Shown here piece by piece: positions 1 through 8,635 of a stretch of 64,000 nucleotides of DNA. The stretch is taken from NCBI RefSeq assembly GCF_000010725.1, contig NC_013856.1, positions 310,001-374,000 of the forward strand, in the 5' to 3' direction. This stretch comes from Azospirillum sp. B510 (GTDB lineage: Bacteria > Pseudomonadota > Alphaproteobacteria > Azospirillales > Azospirillaceae). Under the pieces are notes generated by a model. The model worked only from the letters and a program-made list of their open reading frames with translations. It did no database searches and was not told where the DNA came from. How positions within the stretch are numbered: position 1 is the stretch's first letter; every line of letters starts with the position of its first letter. A program made the position numbers and the translations under genes.

Positions 1-917
1 TCGGGCTCGGCTGCGAGAAGCTCCAGCCGGAACGGCTGCTGCCGGCCGGGGTGGAGCCGAGCATCGTCACCTTGCAGGACGAACGTCACCAGGGCTTCGG
101 CGACATGGTCGCCGCCATCCTGGATATGGCCGACCGCCGGCTGGCCCAGCTGAACCAGCGGCGGCGCGAGACCTGCCCGGCGTCGGACCTCGTCGTCGGG
201 CTGCAATGCGGCGGCAGCGACGCCTTTTCCGGGGTGACCGCCAACCCGGCGGTCGGCTATGCCGCCGATCTGCTGGTGCGCGCCGGGGCGACCGTGATGT
301 TCTCCGAGGTGACGGAGGTGCGCGACGCCATCCATCTGCTCACCCCGCGCGCCGTCGACGAGGAGACCGGCCGCGCGCTGATCCGCGAGATGCGCTGGTA
401 CGACGATTATCTCCAGGCCGGCTCGGCCGACCGCAGCGCCAACCCCACCCCCGGCAACAAGAAGGGCGGGCTGGCCAATGTGGTGGAGAAGGCGCTGGGC
501 TCCATCGCCAAGTCGGGCACAAGCGCCATCACCGGCGTGCTGGCGCCGGGCGAGCGGGCGACGCGCAAGGGGCTGCTCTATGCCGCCACGCCGGCCAGCG
601 ACTTCATCTGCGGCACGTTGCAACTGGCGTCCGGCTGCAATATCGAAGTCTTCACCACCGGGCGCGGCACGCCCTATGGCCTCGCCATGGCGCCGGTGAT
701 CAAGGTGGCGACGCGGACGGAGCTGGCCTCGCGCTGGCATGACCTGATCGACGTCGACGCCGGCCGCATCGCCACCGGCGAGGCCAGCATCGAGGAGGTC
801 GGGTGGGAGCTGTTCCACCTGATGCTGGAGGTGGCGAGCGGGCGCAAGCGGACCTGGGCCGACCATTGGGGCCTGCGCAACGCGCTGACCCTGTTCAACC
901 CGGCCCCGGTGACCTGA
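1..917 (+). CDS. garD: Galactarate dehydratase, 3' part (UxaA/GarD family)
   Basis: The 5' end lies outside the window. The frame is open from base 3 and reads GLGCEKLQPERLLP before the first possible internal start (GTG at 51), so this is a truncated view of a longer gene. GarD dehydrates galactarate (mucate) to 5-dehydro-4-deoxy-glucarate in the cytoplasm. The GCEKLQ segment, the SGCNIEVFTTGRGTPYG stretch and the C-terminal end NALTLFNPAPVT match the conserved C-terminal domain of GarD as I know it, and fit GarD better than altronate dehydratase (UxaA). The next gene is convergent, so any sugar-acid operon partners lie upstream of the window. The family is secure; the exact substrate is inferred from similarity. 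Confidence 0.88.
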   Translation, partial: GLGCEKLQPERLLPAGVEPSIVTLQDERHQGFGDMVAAILDMADRRLAQLNQRRRETCPASDLVVGLQCGGSDAFSGVTANPAVGYAADLLVRAGATVMFSEVTEVRDAIHLLTPRAVDEETGRALIREMRWYDDYLQAGSADRSANPTPGNKKGGLANVVEKALGSIAKSGTSAITGVLAPGERATRKGLLYAATPASDFICGTLQLASGCNIEVFTTGRGTPYGLAMAPVIKVATRTELASRWHDLIDVDAGRIATGEASIEEVGWELFHLMLEVASGRKRTWADHWGLRNALTLFNPAPVT

Positions 918-926
918 AGCGGGGGA

Positions 927-944
927 GGGCCGGTCAGCCGGCCC
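927..944. terminator. Hairpin between convergent garD and chemoreceptor genes
   Basis: A 7-bp perfect stem (GGGCCGG/CCGGCCC) closes a TCAG loop. Three of the loop bases are the complement of the chemoreceptor's TGA stop codon (934-936). It lies 9 bases after the garD stop. There is no T-tract on either side, so it is a stem-loop that could end transcription from both sides rather than a classical intrinsic terminator. Confidence 0.4.
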
Positions 945-2628
945 GCAGCTGAGTCAGGAAACGGGTCACCTCGCCGCGCAGGCTGTCGGTCCGCATCGAC
1001 AGCTCCCGCACATTCTCCAGCACCTCGTAGGCGACCGTGCCGTTCCGGCCGGCGGCGGAATTGACGCCGCCGATGCTGGACGAGACCTCGTGGCTGCCCT
1101 GGGCGGCCTGCTGGATGTTGCGGCTGATCTCGCGGGTCGCCGCCCCCTGCTGTTCGACCGCCGACGCGATCGAGGCGGCGACGTCGTTGACCCGGCCGAT
1201 GACCTGCGCCACGCCCTTGATCTCCTGCACGGCCTGGGTGGTCTCGCCCTGGATGGCGGCGACCTGGGCTGCGATCTCCTCGGTGGCCTTGGCGGTCTGG
1301 TTGGCGAGCGCCTTCACCTCGCTGGCGACGACGGTGAAGCCCTTGCCGGCCTCCCCGGCGCGGGCGGCTTCGATGGTGGCGTTGAGCGCCAGCAGATTGG
1401 TCTGGCTGGCGATGGAGTTGATCAGCCCGACCACCGCGCCGATCCGTTCCACCGCGTCGGCCAAACCCTGCACCTTGCCGTTGGCCCGTTCGGTGTTCTC
1501 GACCGCTTCGCGGGCGATCCGCGCCGACTGGCCGACCTGCCGGCTGATCTCGCCGATCGAGCTGGTCAATTCCTCCGTCGCGGCGGCGACGGTCTGGACG
1601 TTGGCGGAGGTCTGTTCCGTCGCCGTGGCGGCGGCGCCGGCCAGCCGGCCGGTCTCGTCGGCGGCGCGCGTCATGTCCTGGGCGCGCCGTTCGATGGCGT
1701 CCGTCTCGCCGGCGACATCATGGATCAGATTGCCGACGGTCTGCTCGAAATGGCTGGCGAGCCGCGTCATCGCCTCGCGCTTTTCCGCCGCGGCCCGCTC
1801 GGCCTGCGCCGCCTGGCTGGCTTCCAGGGCGGCCTTGGCCTCGGCATTCTCCTTGAACACCCGCAGCGCCTGGGCCATGCCGCCGATCTCGTTGCGGCGG
1901 GCCGCCTCCGGGAAGGTCACGCCGAGATCGCCGGCGGCCAGCGCGGTCATCTTGTCGCGCAGCCGGTGCAGCGAGCGCACGATGTCGCGGTTGACCAGGA
2001 AGGCGATCAGCACCAGCACGCCGATCAGCGCCGCCGTGGTGGCGAGGACCCTGCCGAGGAACTCGCGATAGGCGGCGTCGATATCGTCGGTGTAGACGCC
2101 GGATCCGACGATCAGGCCAAGCGGCTGGTAGCGCCGCACATAGTTGGTCTTCAGCAGCGGAACCTCGGATCCCAGCTTCGGCCAGACATAATGGATGATG
2201 GCGCTGTCCTGCCGGCGCAGCGTGTCGACGATCTCGCGGACGAAATATTTGCCGGCCTTGTCCTGCAACCCGGTGCGGTCGGTGCCCACCGCCTTGGGAT
2301 TGGACGGGTTGGCGACGGCGATGCCATCGAGGTCGTAGGCGAACAGGTAATCGGCGCCATCATGGTAGGACATGGCATGGACCGCGTCGCGGAAGCGGGC
2401 CAGCGCCTCCTCGCGGGGCATGGCCTTGGCCTCGACTTGAACAGTCAACCCCTTCGCCATGCCGACCGCCAGTTCCACCGCGGAGCGGATGGTGTCGATG
2501 CGGTCGTCGACCATGCGCCGGTGGGTGAAGCCGCTGCTGATCGCGATCACGACGGCAGGCGCCAGGATGGACAATCCGACCAATGCGAACAGCTTGGCCC
2601 GGATCGTCAGGTTTTCCAGAAATTTCAT
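934..2628 (-). CDS. Methyl-accepting chemotaxis protein with single Cache sensor
   Basis: This is a 564-residue transmembrane chemoreceptor. TM1 is at about 12-31. A periplasmic sCache-type ligand domain follows at about 35-190 (YLFAYDLDGIAVANP and GLIVGSGVYTDDID are typical). TM2 is at about 194-212, a HAMP linker at about 213-262, and a long cytoplasmic methylation and signalling coiled coil. The signalling tip is intact near 405-425 (SQTNLLALNATIEAARAGE). It would pass ligand occupancy to CheA/CheW, but no che genes are nearby and no ligand can be named. An AT-rich stretch just upstream (about 2665-2685) could hold the promoter. It is useful here as the intact comparison for the internally deleted receptor at 23583. 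Confidence 0.93.
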   Translation of the reverse strand: MKFLENLTIRAKLFALVGLSILAPAVVIAISSGFTHRRMVDDRIDTIRSAVELAVGMAKGLTVQVEAKAMPREEALARFRDAVHAMSYHDGADYLFAYDLDGIAVANPSNPKAVGTDRTGLQDKAGKYFVREIVDTLRRQDSAIIHYVWPKLGSEVPLLKTNYVRRYQPLGLIVGSGVYTDDIDAAYREFLGRVLATTAALIGVLVLIAFLVNRDIVRSLHRLRDKMTALAAGDLGVTFPEAARRNEIGGMAQALRVFKENAEAKAALEASQAAQAERAAAEKREAMTRLASHFEQTVGNLIHDVAGETDAIERRAQDMTRAADETGRLAGAAATATEQTSANVQTVAAATEELTSSIGEISRQVGQSARIAREAVENTERANGKVQGLADAVERIGAVVGLINSIASQTNLLALNATIEAARAGEAGKGFTVVASEVKALANQTAKATEEIAAQVAAIQGETTQAVQEIKGVAQVIGRVNDVAASIASAVEQQGAATREISRNIQQAAQGSHEVSSSIGGVNSAAGRNGTVAYEVLENVRELSMRTDSLRGEVTRFLTQLRAG

Positions 2629-2720
2629 CGGAGCCTTCGCGTCGCACCGTATCAGAGGGAAAACTAATATACTACTATAGGGCGGGCGGCCTGAAATTGA
2701 ATTGCTGGATCACAGTAATT

Positions 2721-2741
2721 AAAAAACCTTATCCAATAAGG
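2721..2741 (-). terminator. Intrinsic terminator overlapping the LysR stop codon
   Basis: On the minus strand a 6-bp stem (CCTTAT/ATAAGG, loop TGG) is followed at once by six T residues. The hairpin itself encodes the last codons of the LysR gene: the CTT ATT GGA codons and the TAA stop lie inside it. This is a good Rho-independent terminator built into the coding end. Confidence 0.65.
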
Positions 2742-3694
2742 GGGATCTTGCGATCCGGCCGCCCTTTCGCGCCGCCGCCGTCCATGCTGGAGAAATGCGG
2801 CAGAGCCGGGCCTGCGATGTCCCGCAACAGGGCGGTGAAGCGCTCCGCCGCCGGGGACAGGGAGCGGCCGGTCTTGCGGATGAAGCCGATCCGGCGCATC
2901 AGCCCGGCGCTTTGGATCGGCTCCACCACGATCCCCTCGCAGGAGGCGGCGGCGACCGCCGATTCCGGCAGCACCGTAACACCGAGCCCGGCCCGCACCA
3001 TGCCGACCGCCGTCGACATGTAGTTGGCCTCGCAGGACAGGCTGATTTCAAGCCCTTCCTTCTCAACCGTCCGTTCGACCAGGGACCGTACGCTGGTGCC
3101 GCGCGCCGTCAGGATCAGCGGGAAGGCGACGACATCCCGCAGCGGCAGCGGGCGCCGCCCGTTCAAAGGATGGTCGGCGGGGAAGAAGGCGCACATCCGG
3201 TCGCACAGGAAATCGACGACCTCGACATCGCGGTCCGGGCCGACCCGGCTGCCGATACCGAAATCCACCTCCTCCGCCTTGACCAGCTGGATGATGCGCT
3301 CGGCGACGACATCGCTGACCCGTACGTCGATGTTGGGATGGTCGGTGGCGAAGCGCCGGATGGCGATCGGCAGCAGCCCGGCGGCGACCGAGGGCAGGGT
3401 GGCGACCGACACCGATCCCCGTCTCAGCCCGGCCAGATCATGGCTGGCGCTCATCACCGCATCCAGTTCGACCAGCACCCGTTGCAGGGCGGGCAGCAGA
3501 TCGCGGCCGGCCTGGGTCAGCACGACATGACGCTTGTTGCGGTCGAACAGCCGCACGCCCAGGCTTTCCTCCAACTGGCGGATCTGTACGGTCAGGGCCG
3601 GCTGCGACACGTTGACCTCCGCCGCCGCCCTGGTGAAGCTGCCGAGACGCGCCACGGCGACGAACGCCTTGATGTGTCTCACTCCCTGGAGCAT
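2729..3694 (-). CDS. LysR-family transcriptional regulator
   Basis: The product is 321 residues. An N-terminal winged HTH lies at about 4-62 (FVAVARLGSFTRAAAEVNVS, then QPALTVQIRQLEESLG), followed by a LysR substrate-binding domain at about 90-300. It is divergent from the CitMHS transporter gene at 4008, with 313 bp between them, the usual arrangement for a LysR activator of the neighbouring catabolic operon. The inducer would therefore probably be the transported carboxylate or a derivative (inference). Two AATC-N-GATT palindromes lie just upstream of its start. The gene ends in a terminator hairpin that overlaps its stop codon. Confidence 0.92.
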   Translation of the reverse strand: MLQGVRHIKAFVAVARLGSFTRAAAEVNVSQPALTVQIRQLEESLGVRLFDRNKRHVVLTQAGRDLLPALQRVLVELDAVMSASHDLAGLRRGSVSVATLPSVAAGLLPIAIRRFATDHPNIDVRVSDVVAERIIQLVKAEEVDFGIGSRVGPDRDVEVVDFLCDRMCAFFPADHPLNGRRPLPLRDVVAFPLILTARGTSVRSLVERTVEKEGLEISLSCEANYMSTAVGMVRAGLGVTVLPESAVAAASCEGIVVEPIQSAGLMRRIGFIRKTGRSLSPAAERFTALLRDIAGPALPHFSSMDGGGAKGRPDRKIPLIG

Positions 3695-3713
3695 GGCGCG
3701 CCTCTTATAGAAA

Positions 3714-3758
3714 AATCGGATTACCGTGATACAACAAATTCATTTCTCTAATCTGATT
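3714..3758. promoter_or_regulatory. Paired AATCNGATT palindromes, candidate LysR operator
   Basis: AATCGGATT (3714-3722) and AATCTGATT (3750-3758) are two copies of the same odd-length palindrome with centres 36 bp apart, 20-64 bp upstream of the LysR start. The surrounding 3700-3860 is much more AT-rich than the coding DNA. Paired sites of this spacing suit a LysR tetramer. The rest of the 313-bp divergent interval holds a 7-bp stem-loop at 3896-3911 and a GAGGAGG ribosome-binding site before 4008, but no gene I can support. Confidence 0.4.
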
Positions 3759-4007
3759 GTGGGTTCGTACATTGTCAATCAAGGATGCTCGCCCCGCAGC
3801 AGGTCGGTAAGACAACTGGGCGGTGGGAGCGTTCCGCCGCGGCCGGTTCCGGATAAAGACGAATTTTTTGCGAAGTCAAATCCGCGATGTCATTCGCGGC
3901 ATTGATGCCGCCTGCCGGGATCCGGCCGCCACGCTTCTTCGGAACAGGGCGAGTGCCTGTCACAAAAGAAGAAAAACAACAAGAACAATGGACAATGAGG
4001 AGGTCCC

Positions 4008-5321
4008 ATGCTTGCGTTGCTCGGCTTGGCCACCATCGTCGTTCTGCTGGTGGTCATCATGACGAACCGGATGTCGCCGCTCGTCGCGCTGATCGCCGTG
4101 CCGATCATCGCGGCGCTGGCGGGCGGCTTCGGTCTTGAAACCAGCAAATTCATCATCGCCGGCATCCGGTCGATCGCACCGACCGCCGGCATGTTCGTCT
4201 TCGCCATCATCTTCTTCGGCGTCGTCACCGACGCCGGCATGATGGATCCGATCATCGACCGCATCCTGCGCGTCGTCGGCACGCGGCCGGCGCGCATCAC
4301 CGTCGGCAGCACGCTGCTGGCCCTGCTGATCCATCTCGACGGGTCGGGTGCCGTCTGCTTCCTGATCACCATTCCGGCGATGCTGCCGCTCTATGAGCGG
4401 CTGGGCATGGACAAGCGCATCCTGGCGCTGTGCGTGTCGATGGCGGCGGGCGTCAATTTCCTGCCCTGGACCGGCCCGATGATCCGCTCCGCCGCCGCGC
4501 TGAAGGTGCCGGTGACCGACATCTTCAACCCGCTGATCGCGGTGCAGGGCGTCGGCCTGCTGTTCATCTTCACCGTCGCCTTCCTGCTCGGCAAGCGCGA
4601 GGAGCGCCGTCTCGGCCTTGGCGGCGCGGCACTGGCGGCGGGCGAGGCTCCGGTCGGGCCGGCGCCGCGCGTCCTGACGCCGGAGCAGATCCGGATCCGC
4701 CGGCCGAAGCTGTTCTGGGTCAACCTGATCCTCACCGCCGTGATCATGGGCGTGATGATCGAGGGGGCGGTCGATCCGGTGGTGATGTTCATGATCGGCA
4801 CCGTGCTGGCGCTGATGATCAACTATCCCGACGTCAAGATGCAGAAGGACCGCGTCGACGCCCATGCCAAGGCGGCGCTGATGATGGCGAGCATCCTGCT
4901 GGCGGCCGGCGTCTTCACCGGCATCATGGGCGGCACCAAGATGCTGAGCGCCATGGCGCAGTCCGCCGTCGCCTTCGTGCCCCCGGACATGGCGCAGCAC
5001 ATTCCCTTCACGCTGGGCATCCTGTCGATGCCGCTGAGCCTGCTGTTCGACCCGGACTCCTATTATTTCGGCATGATGCCGGTGGTGGCCGAGGTCTACA
5101 AGACGCTGGGCGGCGACCCGATCCAGATCGCCCAGGCCTCCGTGCTGGGCCAGATGACCGTCGGCTTCCCGGTCAGCCCGCTCACCCCCGCCACCTTCCT
5201 GGTGGTCGGCCTGTGCGGCATCGGGCTGGGCGAGCATCAGAAATTCTCGATCCCCTATCTGTTCGCCGCCTCGGTGGTCATGACCTTCGCCGCGGCCATC
5301 CTCGGGGTCATTCCGTTCTGA
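4008..5321 (+). CDS. CitMHS-family carboxylate transporter
   Basis: The product is a 437-residue very hydrophobic inner-membrane protein of the CitMHS family (metal-citrate/proton symporters). It has about 11-12 predicted membrane segments, a cytoplasmic loop near 200-225, and the conserved HLDGSGAVCFLITIPAMLP and NFLPWTGPMIRSAAAL segments. The ATG follows a strong GAGGAGG site. It is first in a run with the AtuA-type genes at 5417 and 6762 and faces a LysR gene. This suggests uptake of a di- or tricarboxylate which the two downstream proteins process. Citrate itself is possible, but the enzymes next to it are not citrate-pathway enzymes, so the substrate is open. Confidence 0.88.
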   Translation: MLALLGLATIVVLLVVIMTNRMSPLVALIAVPIIAALAGGFGLETSKFIIAGIRSIAPTAGMFVFAIIFFGVVTDAGMMDPIIDRILRVVGTRPARITVGSTLLALLIHLDGSGAVCFLITIPAMLPLYERLGMDKRILALCVSMAAGVNFLPWTGPMIRSAAALKVPVTDIFNPLIAVQGVGLLFIFTVAFLLGKREERRLGLGGAALAAGEAPVGPAPRVLTPEQIRIRRPKLFWVNLILTAVIMGVMIEGAVDPVVMFMIGTVLALMINYPDVKMQKDRVDAHAKAALMMASILLAAGVFTGIMGGTKMLSAMAQSAVAFVPPDMAQHIPFTLGILSMPLSLLFDPDSYYFGMMPVVAEVYKTLGGDPIQIAQASVLGQMTVGFPVSPLTPATFLVVGLCGIGLGEHQKFSIPYLFAASVVMTFAAAILGVIPF

Positions 5322-5416
5322 CGGGGCCGTTGCGACGGCACCATTCCGAGAGAGGGGCCTTCCGACAGCCCCCCTTCCGAAGCGGCCATGGGTACGGCCG
5401 CGAACAGGAGCACAAC

Positions 5417-6760
5417 ATGAAAACCATCCGTATCGGATCGGGCGCCGGCTATTCGGGCGACCGCATCGAACCGGCCGTGGAACTGGCCGAAAAGGGCGAC
5501 ATCCAGTATCTCGTCTTCGAATGCCTGGCGGAGCGCACGATCGCCATCGCCCAGGGGGCCAAGCTGAAGGACCCGGCGCAGGGCTACGACCCGCTGCTGG
5601 CCGAGCGCATGCTGGCGGTGCTGCGGCCCTGCCGGGAGAAGGGCATCCGCATCATCACCAACATGGGGGCGGCCAACCCGGCCGCCGCCGCCGCCCGGAC
5701 GCGGGAGATCGCCCGCTCGCTCGGGCTCGGCGGGCTGAGGATCGCCGCGGTGTCCGGCGACGACGTGCTGGAGACGCTGAAGTCCGGCGACCACCGCATC
5801 GAGGAGACCGGGGAGCCGGTGTCGGCCATGGCCGGCAAGCTGGTCTCCGCCAACGCCTATCTCGGCGCCGCCCCCATCGTCGAGGCGCTGAAGGCCGGAG
5901 CCGACATCGTCATCACCGGCCGCGTCGCCGATCCGGCCCTGTTCCTCGCCCCGCAGATCTTCGAGTTCGGCTGGTCGATGGAGGATTGGGATCTCCTCGG
6001 CAAGGGAACGGTGGTCGGCCATCTGCTGGAATGCGCCGGCCAGATCACCGGCGGCTATTTCGCCGATCCCGGCGTGAAGGACGTCGCCGGCCTCGCCCGG
6101 CTCGGCTTTCCCATCGCCGAGGTGGGAGAGGACGGCTCCGCCATCATCACCAAGGTCGCCGGGTCGGGCGGGGCTGTGACGACCGCCACCTGCAAGGAAC
6201 AGCTGCTCTATGAAATCCACGATCCCGCCGCCTATCTGACGCCGGACGTGGTCGCCGACTTCTCGCGGGTGCGCTTCGTGCAGGAGGGTCCGGACCGGGT
6301 CCGGGTGTCGGGCGCCAGCGGGCGGCCGCGGCCGGCGACGCTGAAGGTCTCGGTCGGCTATCTCGACAGCTTCATCGGCGAGGGGCAGATCTCCTATGCC
6401 GGTCCCGGCGCGCTCGCCCGCGGCCGGCTGGCGCTGGAGATCGTGCGCGAGCGGCTGGCGCTGACCGGCGTCGCCGCGAGCGAGCTGCGTTTCGACCTGC
6501 TCGGCGTCGATTCCATCCATGGCGGCGCGCTGTCCACCGCCGGCGGCCGGGAGCCCTACGAGGTGCGGGTGCGGGTGGTCGGGCGCACCGCCAGCCTGAA
6601 GGAGGCGCAGCGCATCGGCAACGAGGTCGAAACGCTCTACACCAACGGCCCGGCCAGCGGCGGCGGCGCCACCAAATCCGCCAAGGACGTGGTGGCGATG
6701 CTGTCCGCCCTGCTGCCGCGCGAACTGGCGGCGCCCGCCATCGAATACAGGGAGGCCTGA
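5417..6760 (+). CDS. AtuA-family protein (DUF1446), N-terminal domain only
   Basis: The 447-residue product begins MKTIRIGSGAGYSGDRIEPA, typical of the acyclic terpene utilization AtuA/DUF1446 family. The reading frame is open far upstream, but the ATG at 5417 with AGGAG at 5406-5410 is the natural start and clears the transporter stop. In AtuA of Pseudomonas the family is linked to citronellol/geranyl degradation, but the biochemical role is not well defined. This protein stops before the small C-terminal domain found fused in longer relatives; that domain is encoded separately by the next gene. With a CitMHS transporter and LysR partner it probably acts on a carboxylic acid or its CoA ester (inference). 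Confidence 0.85.
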   Translation: MKTIRIGSGAGYSGDRIEPAVELAEKGDIQYLVFECLAERTIAIAQGAKLKDPAQGYDPLLAERMLAVLRPCREKGIRIITNMGAANPAAAAARTREIARSLGLGGLRIAAVSGDDVLETLKSGDHRIEETGEPVSAMAGKLVSANAYLGAAPIVEALKAGADIVITGRVADPALFLAPQIFEFGWSMEDWDLLGKGTVVGHLLECAGQITGGYFADPGVKDVAGLARLGFPIAEVGEDGSAIITKVAGSGGAVTTATCKEQLLYEIHDPAAYLTPDVVADFSRVRFVQEGPDRVRVSGASGRPRPATLKVSVGYLDSFIGEGQISYAGPGALARGRLALEIVRERLALTGVAASELRFDLLGVDSIHGGALSTAGGREPYEVRVRVVGRTASLKEAQRIGNEVETLYTNGPASGGGATKSAKDVVAMLSALLPRELAAPAIEYREA

Positions 6761-6761
6761 C

Positions 6762-7082
6762 ATGAAACTCCGCGACATCGCCCATTCCCGCACCGGCGAC
6801 AAGGGCGACATCTCCAACATCTCCGTCATCGCCTTCGACGAGGCGGACTATCCGCTGATCGAGGCCCAGGTCACCGCCGAGCGGGTCAAGGCGCTGTTCC
6901 ACGAGGTCGTGCATGGCGAGGTGGTGCGCTACACCATCCCCAGCGTCGGCGCCCTCAACTTCGTGATGCGGCAGGCGCTGGGCGGCGGCGTCACCCGCTC
7001 GCTGGCGCTCGACGCCCATGGCAAATGCCTGGCTTCGGCGCTGCTCGACCTGGAGATTCCGGACCGCGCCCACCCCGTCTGA
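6762..7082 (+). CDS. AtuA C-terminal-domain-like small protein
   Basis: The 106-residue protein starts MKLRDIAHSRTGDKGDISNI. The AHSRTGDKGD segment is characteristic of the small ferredoxin-like-fold domain that ends longer AtuA-type proteins. It starts one base after the stop of the 447-residue AtuA gene, so the two are almost certainly co-translated and probably form one complex. It has no cysteine cluster, so there is no sign of an iron-sulfur centre. Its catalytic contribution is unknown. Confidence 0.82.
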   Translation: MKLRDIAHSRTGDKGDISNISVIAFDEADYPLIEAQVTAERVKALFHEVVHGEVVRYTIPSVGALNFVMRQALGGGVTRSLALDAHGKCLASALLDLEIPDRAHPV

Positions 7083-7095
7083 GCGCGACGGGACG

Positions 7096-8031
7096 TCACG
7101 CCCGCCGACGCGCGCCCTGGCCCAGGGCGGCGCCGGCCGAGGCGCCCATGATGCAGGCGATGGCGGCCCATTGCAGACCGCTCAGCTGCTCGCCCAGCAT
7201 CAGGAAGCCGATCAGCGCCGCCACCGCGGGGGAGGCGCTGACGGCAAGGCCGAAGACATGGCTGGGCAGGCGGCGGAGCGCCATCATCTCCAGCAGATAG
7301 GGCACCATGCTGGACAGCACGGCGACGGCGAGGCCGGTGGCCAGCGCCGCCGGCGCCAGCAGTCCCGCCCCGGCATGGGCGATCCCCAGCGGAACGGTGA
7401 AGCTGGCGGCGACCAGCATGCCCCAGGCCACCGCCTGCCCGCCCGGCAGGGACGACGCCCGCTTGCCGAACAGGATGTAGAGCGCCCAGCAGAAGGCGGC
7501 CGCCGCCGCATAGGCGACGCCCGCCGGGTCGAGGGCGCCGGACGCCTCCCGCAGCGGCAGCAGCAGGGCGAGGCCGGCGGCGGCGCAGGCGATCCACAGG
7601 AAATCCTTCAGCCGGCGCGATCCCAGCAGAGCCACCGCCAGCGGCCCGGTCACCTCGATGGCGATGGCGATGCCGATCGGAATCAGCTCCATCGCCCGGT
7701 AGATCGACAGGTTCATCGCCCCCAGCGTGGCGCCATAGACCAGCAGGTTGCGCAGATCCGCCCGTCCCGGCGGCTTGCGTCCCGGCCGGCCGCGCCAGGG
7801 CCGCAGGATCGCCATCAGCATCAGCGCCGACAGCCCGACGCGCAGAGCCGTCACCCCCTCCGCCCCGACCAGCGGGAACAGCGATTTCGCCGAGGCCGCC
7901 CCGGTATATTGCGACAGCAGCGACGCCAGCAGGATCAGCAGCGGCAGCGCCGCCGGCTCCGACCGCGGGGACGGGGTGGTTTCGGCTGAAGTGAACTTGG
8001 CAGAGATGAACTTGATGGATGCGTTCGCCAC
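7096..8031 (-). CDS. EamA/DMT-family exporter, RhtA-like
   Basis: Using the GTG at 8031 the product is 311 residues with ten predicted membrane helices in two EamA repeats. It resembles RhtA-type threonine/homoserine exporters (LSIYRAMELIPIGIAIAIEV and MVPYLLEMMALRRLPSHVFGL are typical). Longer upstream starts give a basic, low-complexity N-terminus that looks non-coding. It is divergent from an Lrp/AsnC regulator at 8139, a common pairing for amino-acid exporters, so control by that regulator is likely but inferred. The efflux substrate is not determined. Confidence 0.85.
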   Translation of the reverse strand: MANASIKFISAKFTSAETTPSPRSEPAALPLLILLASLLSQYTGAASAKSLFPLVGAEGVTALRVGLSALMLMAILRPWRGRPGRKPPGRADLRNLLVYGATLGAMNLSIYRAMELIPIGIAIAIEVTGPLAVALLGSRRLKDFLWIACAAAGLALLLPLREASGALDPAGVAYAAAAAFCWALYILFGKRASSLPGGQAVAWGMLVAASFTVPLGIAHAGAGLLAPAALATGLAVAVLSSMVPYLLEMMALRRLPSHVFGLAVSASPAVAALIGFLMLGEQLSGLQWAAIACIMGASAGAALGQGARRRA

Positions 8032-8138
8032 GCGCCGGGCCTTCCGTGGATGGGGACGGCGCAAAGATACTGTGACGCGGGGCTGCCGGGGGCTTAAGTT
8101 TGGCCGATCCGACGCAACGTTCCTTCGTGAAAGCCGCC

Positions 8139-8624
8139 ATGCGCTCAACGATCGCTCGCCCGCCCGATCCGCTCGACGACCAGGACCGCGCGATCCTGCG
8201 CATCCTCCAGCAGGACAACAGGACCTCGCAGCGCGAGATCGGCGAGGCGGTGCATCTCTCCGCCCCGGCGGTGCAGCGCCGCATCGCCCGGATGGAGGCG
8301 GCCGGAACCATCCGCCGCAACGTGGCGGTGGTCGATCCGGCGGCGGCCGGGCAGGGCGTCACGCTGGTGGTGGAGGTGCAGACCGTCAACGACCGCTCCC
8401 CCGTCATCGCCGCCGCCAAGCGCCAGTTCCGCGAGGCGCCGGAGGTGCAGCAATGCTATTTCGTCACCGGCAGGGCCAGCTTCGTGCTGATCCTGCTGGT
8501 CCCGGACATGGCGAGCTACGAGCTGCTGTCGCGCCGCCTGTTCGCCGACAACGAGCTGGTGCAGTCCTTCCAGACCATGGTCGTGCTCGACCCGGTGAAG
8601 GTGACGCTGGAGGTGGATCTGTAG
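8139..8624 (+). CDS. Lrp/AsnC-family transcriptional regulator
   Basis: From the ATG at 8139 the product is 161 residues, the usual Lrp size. An HTH lies at about 8-55 (LDDQDRAILRILQQDNRTSQ then REIGEAVHLSAPAVQRRIARM), followed by a RAM ligand-binding domain. A GTG at 8127 and a TTG at 8100 are in-frame alternatives, and no start has a strong ribosome-binding site. The 107-bp interval to the divergent RhtA-like gene is the expected control region. The likely effector is an amino acid (family knowledge), but none can be named. Confidence 0.9.
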   Translation: MRSTIARPPDPLDDQDRAILRILQQDNRTSQREIGEAVHLSAPAVQRRIARMEAAGTIRRNVAVVDPAAAGQGVTLVVEVQTVNDRSPVIAAAKRQFREAPEVQQCYFVTGRASFVLILLVPDMASYELLSRRLFADNELVQSFQTMVVLDPVKVTLEVDL

Positions 8625-8635
8625 GGCGGCCTCCG

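Noticed and set aside
1090..2667. Long open frame opposite the chemoreceptor gene
   Set aside because: It is a mirror of the GC-rich receptor gene with Gly/Arg/Asp-heavy composition and no domain; the minus-strand receptor explains the region.
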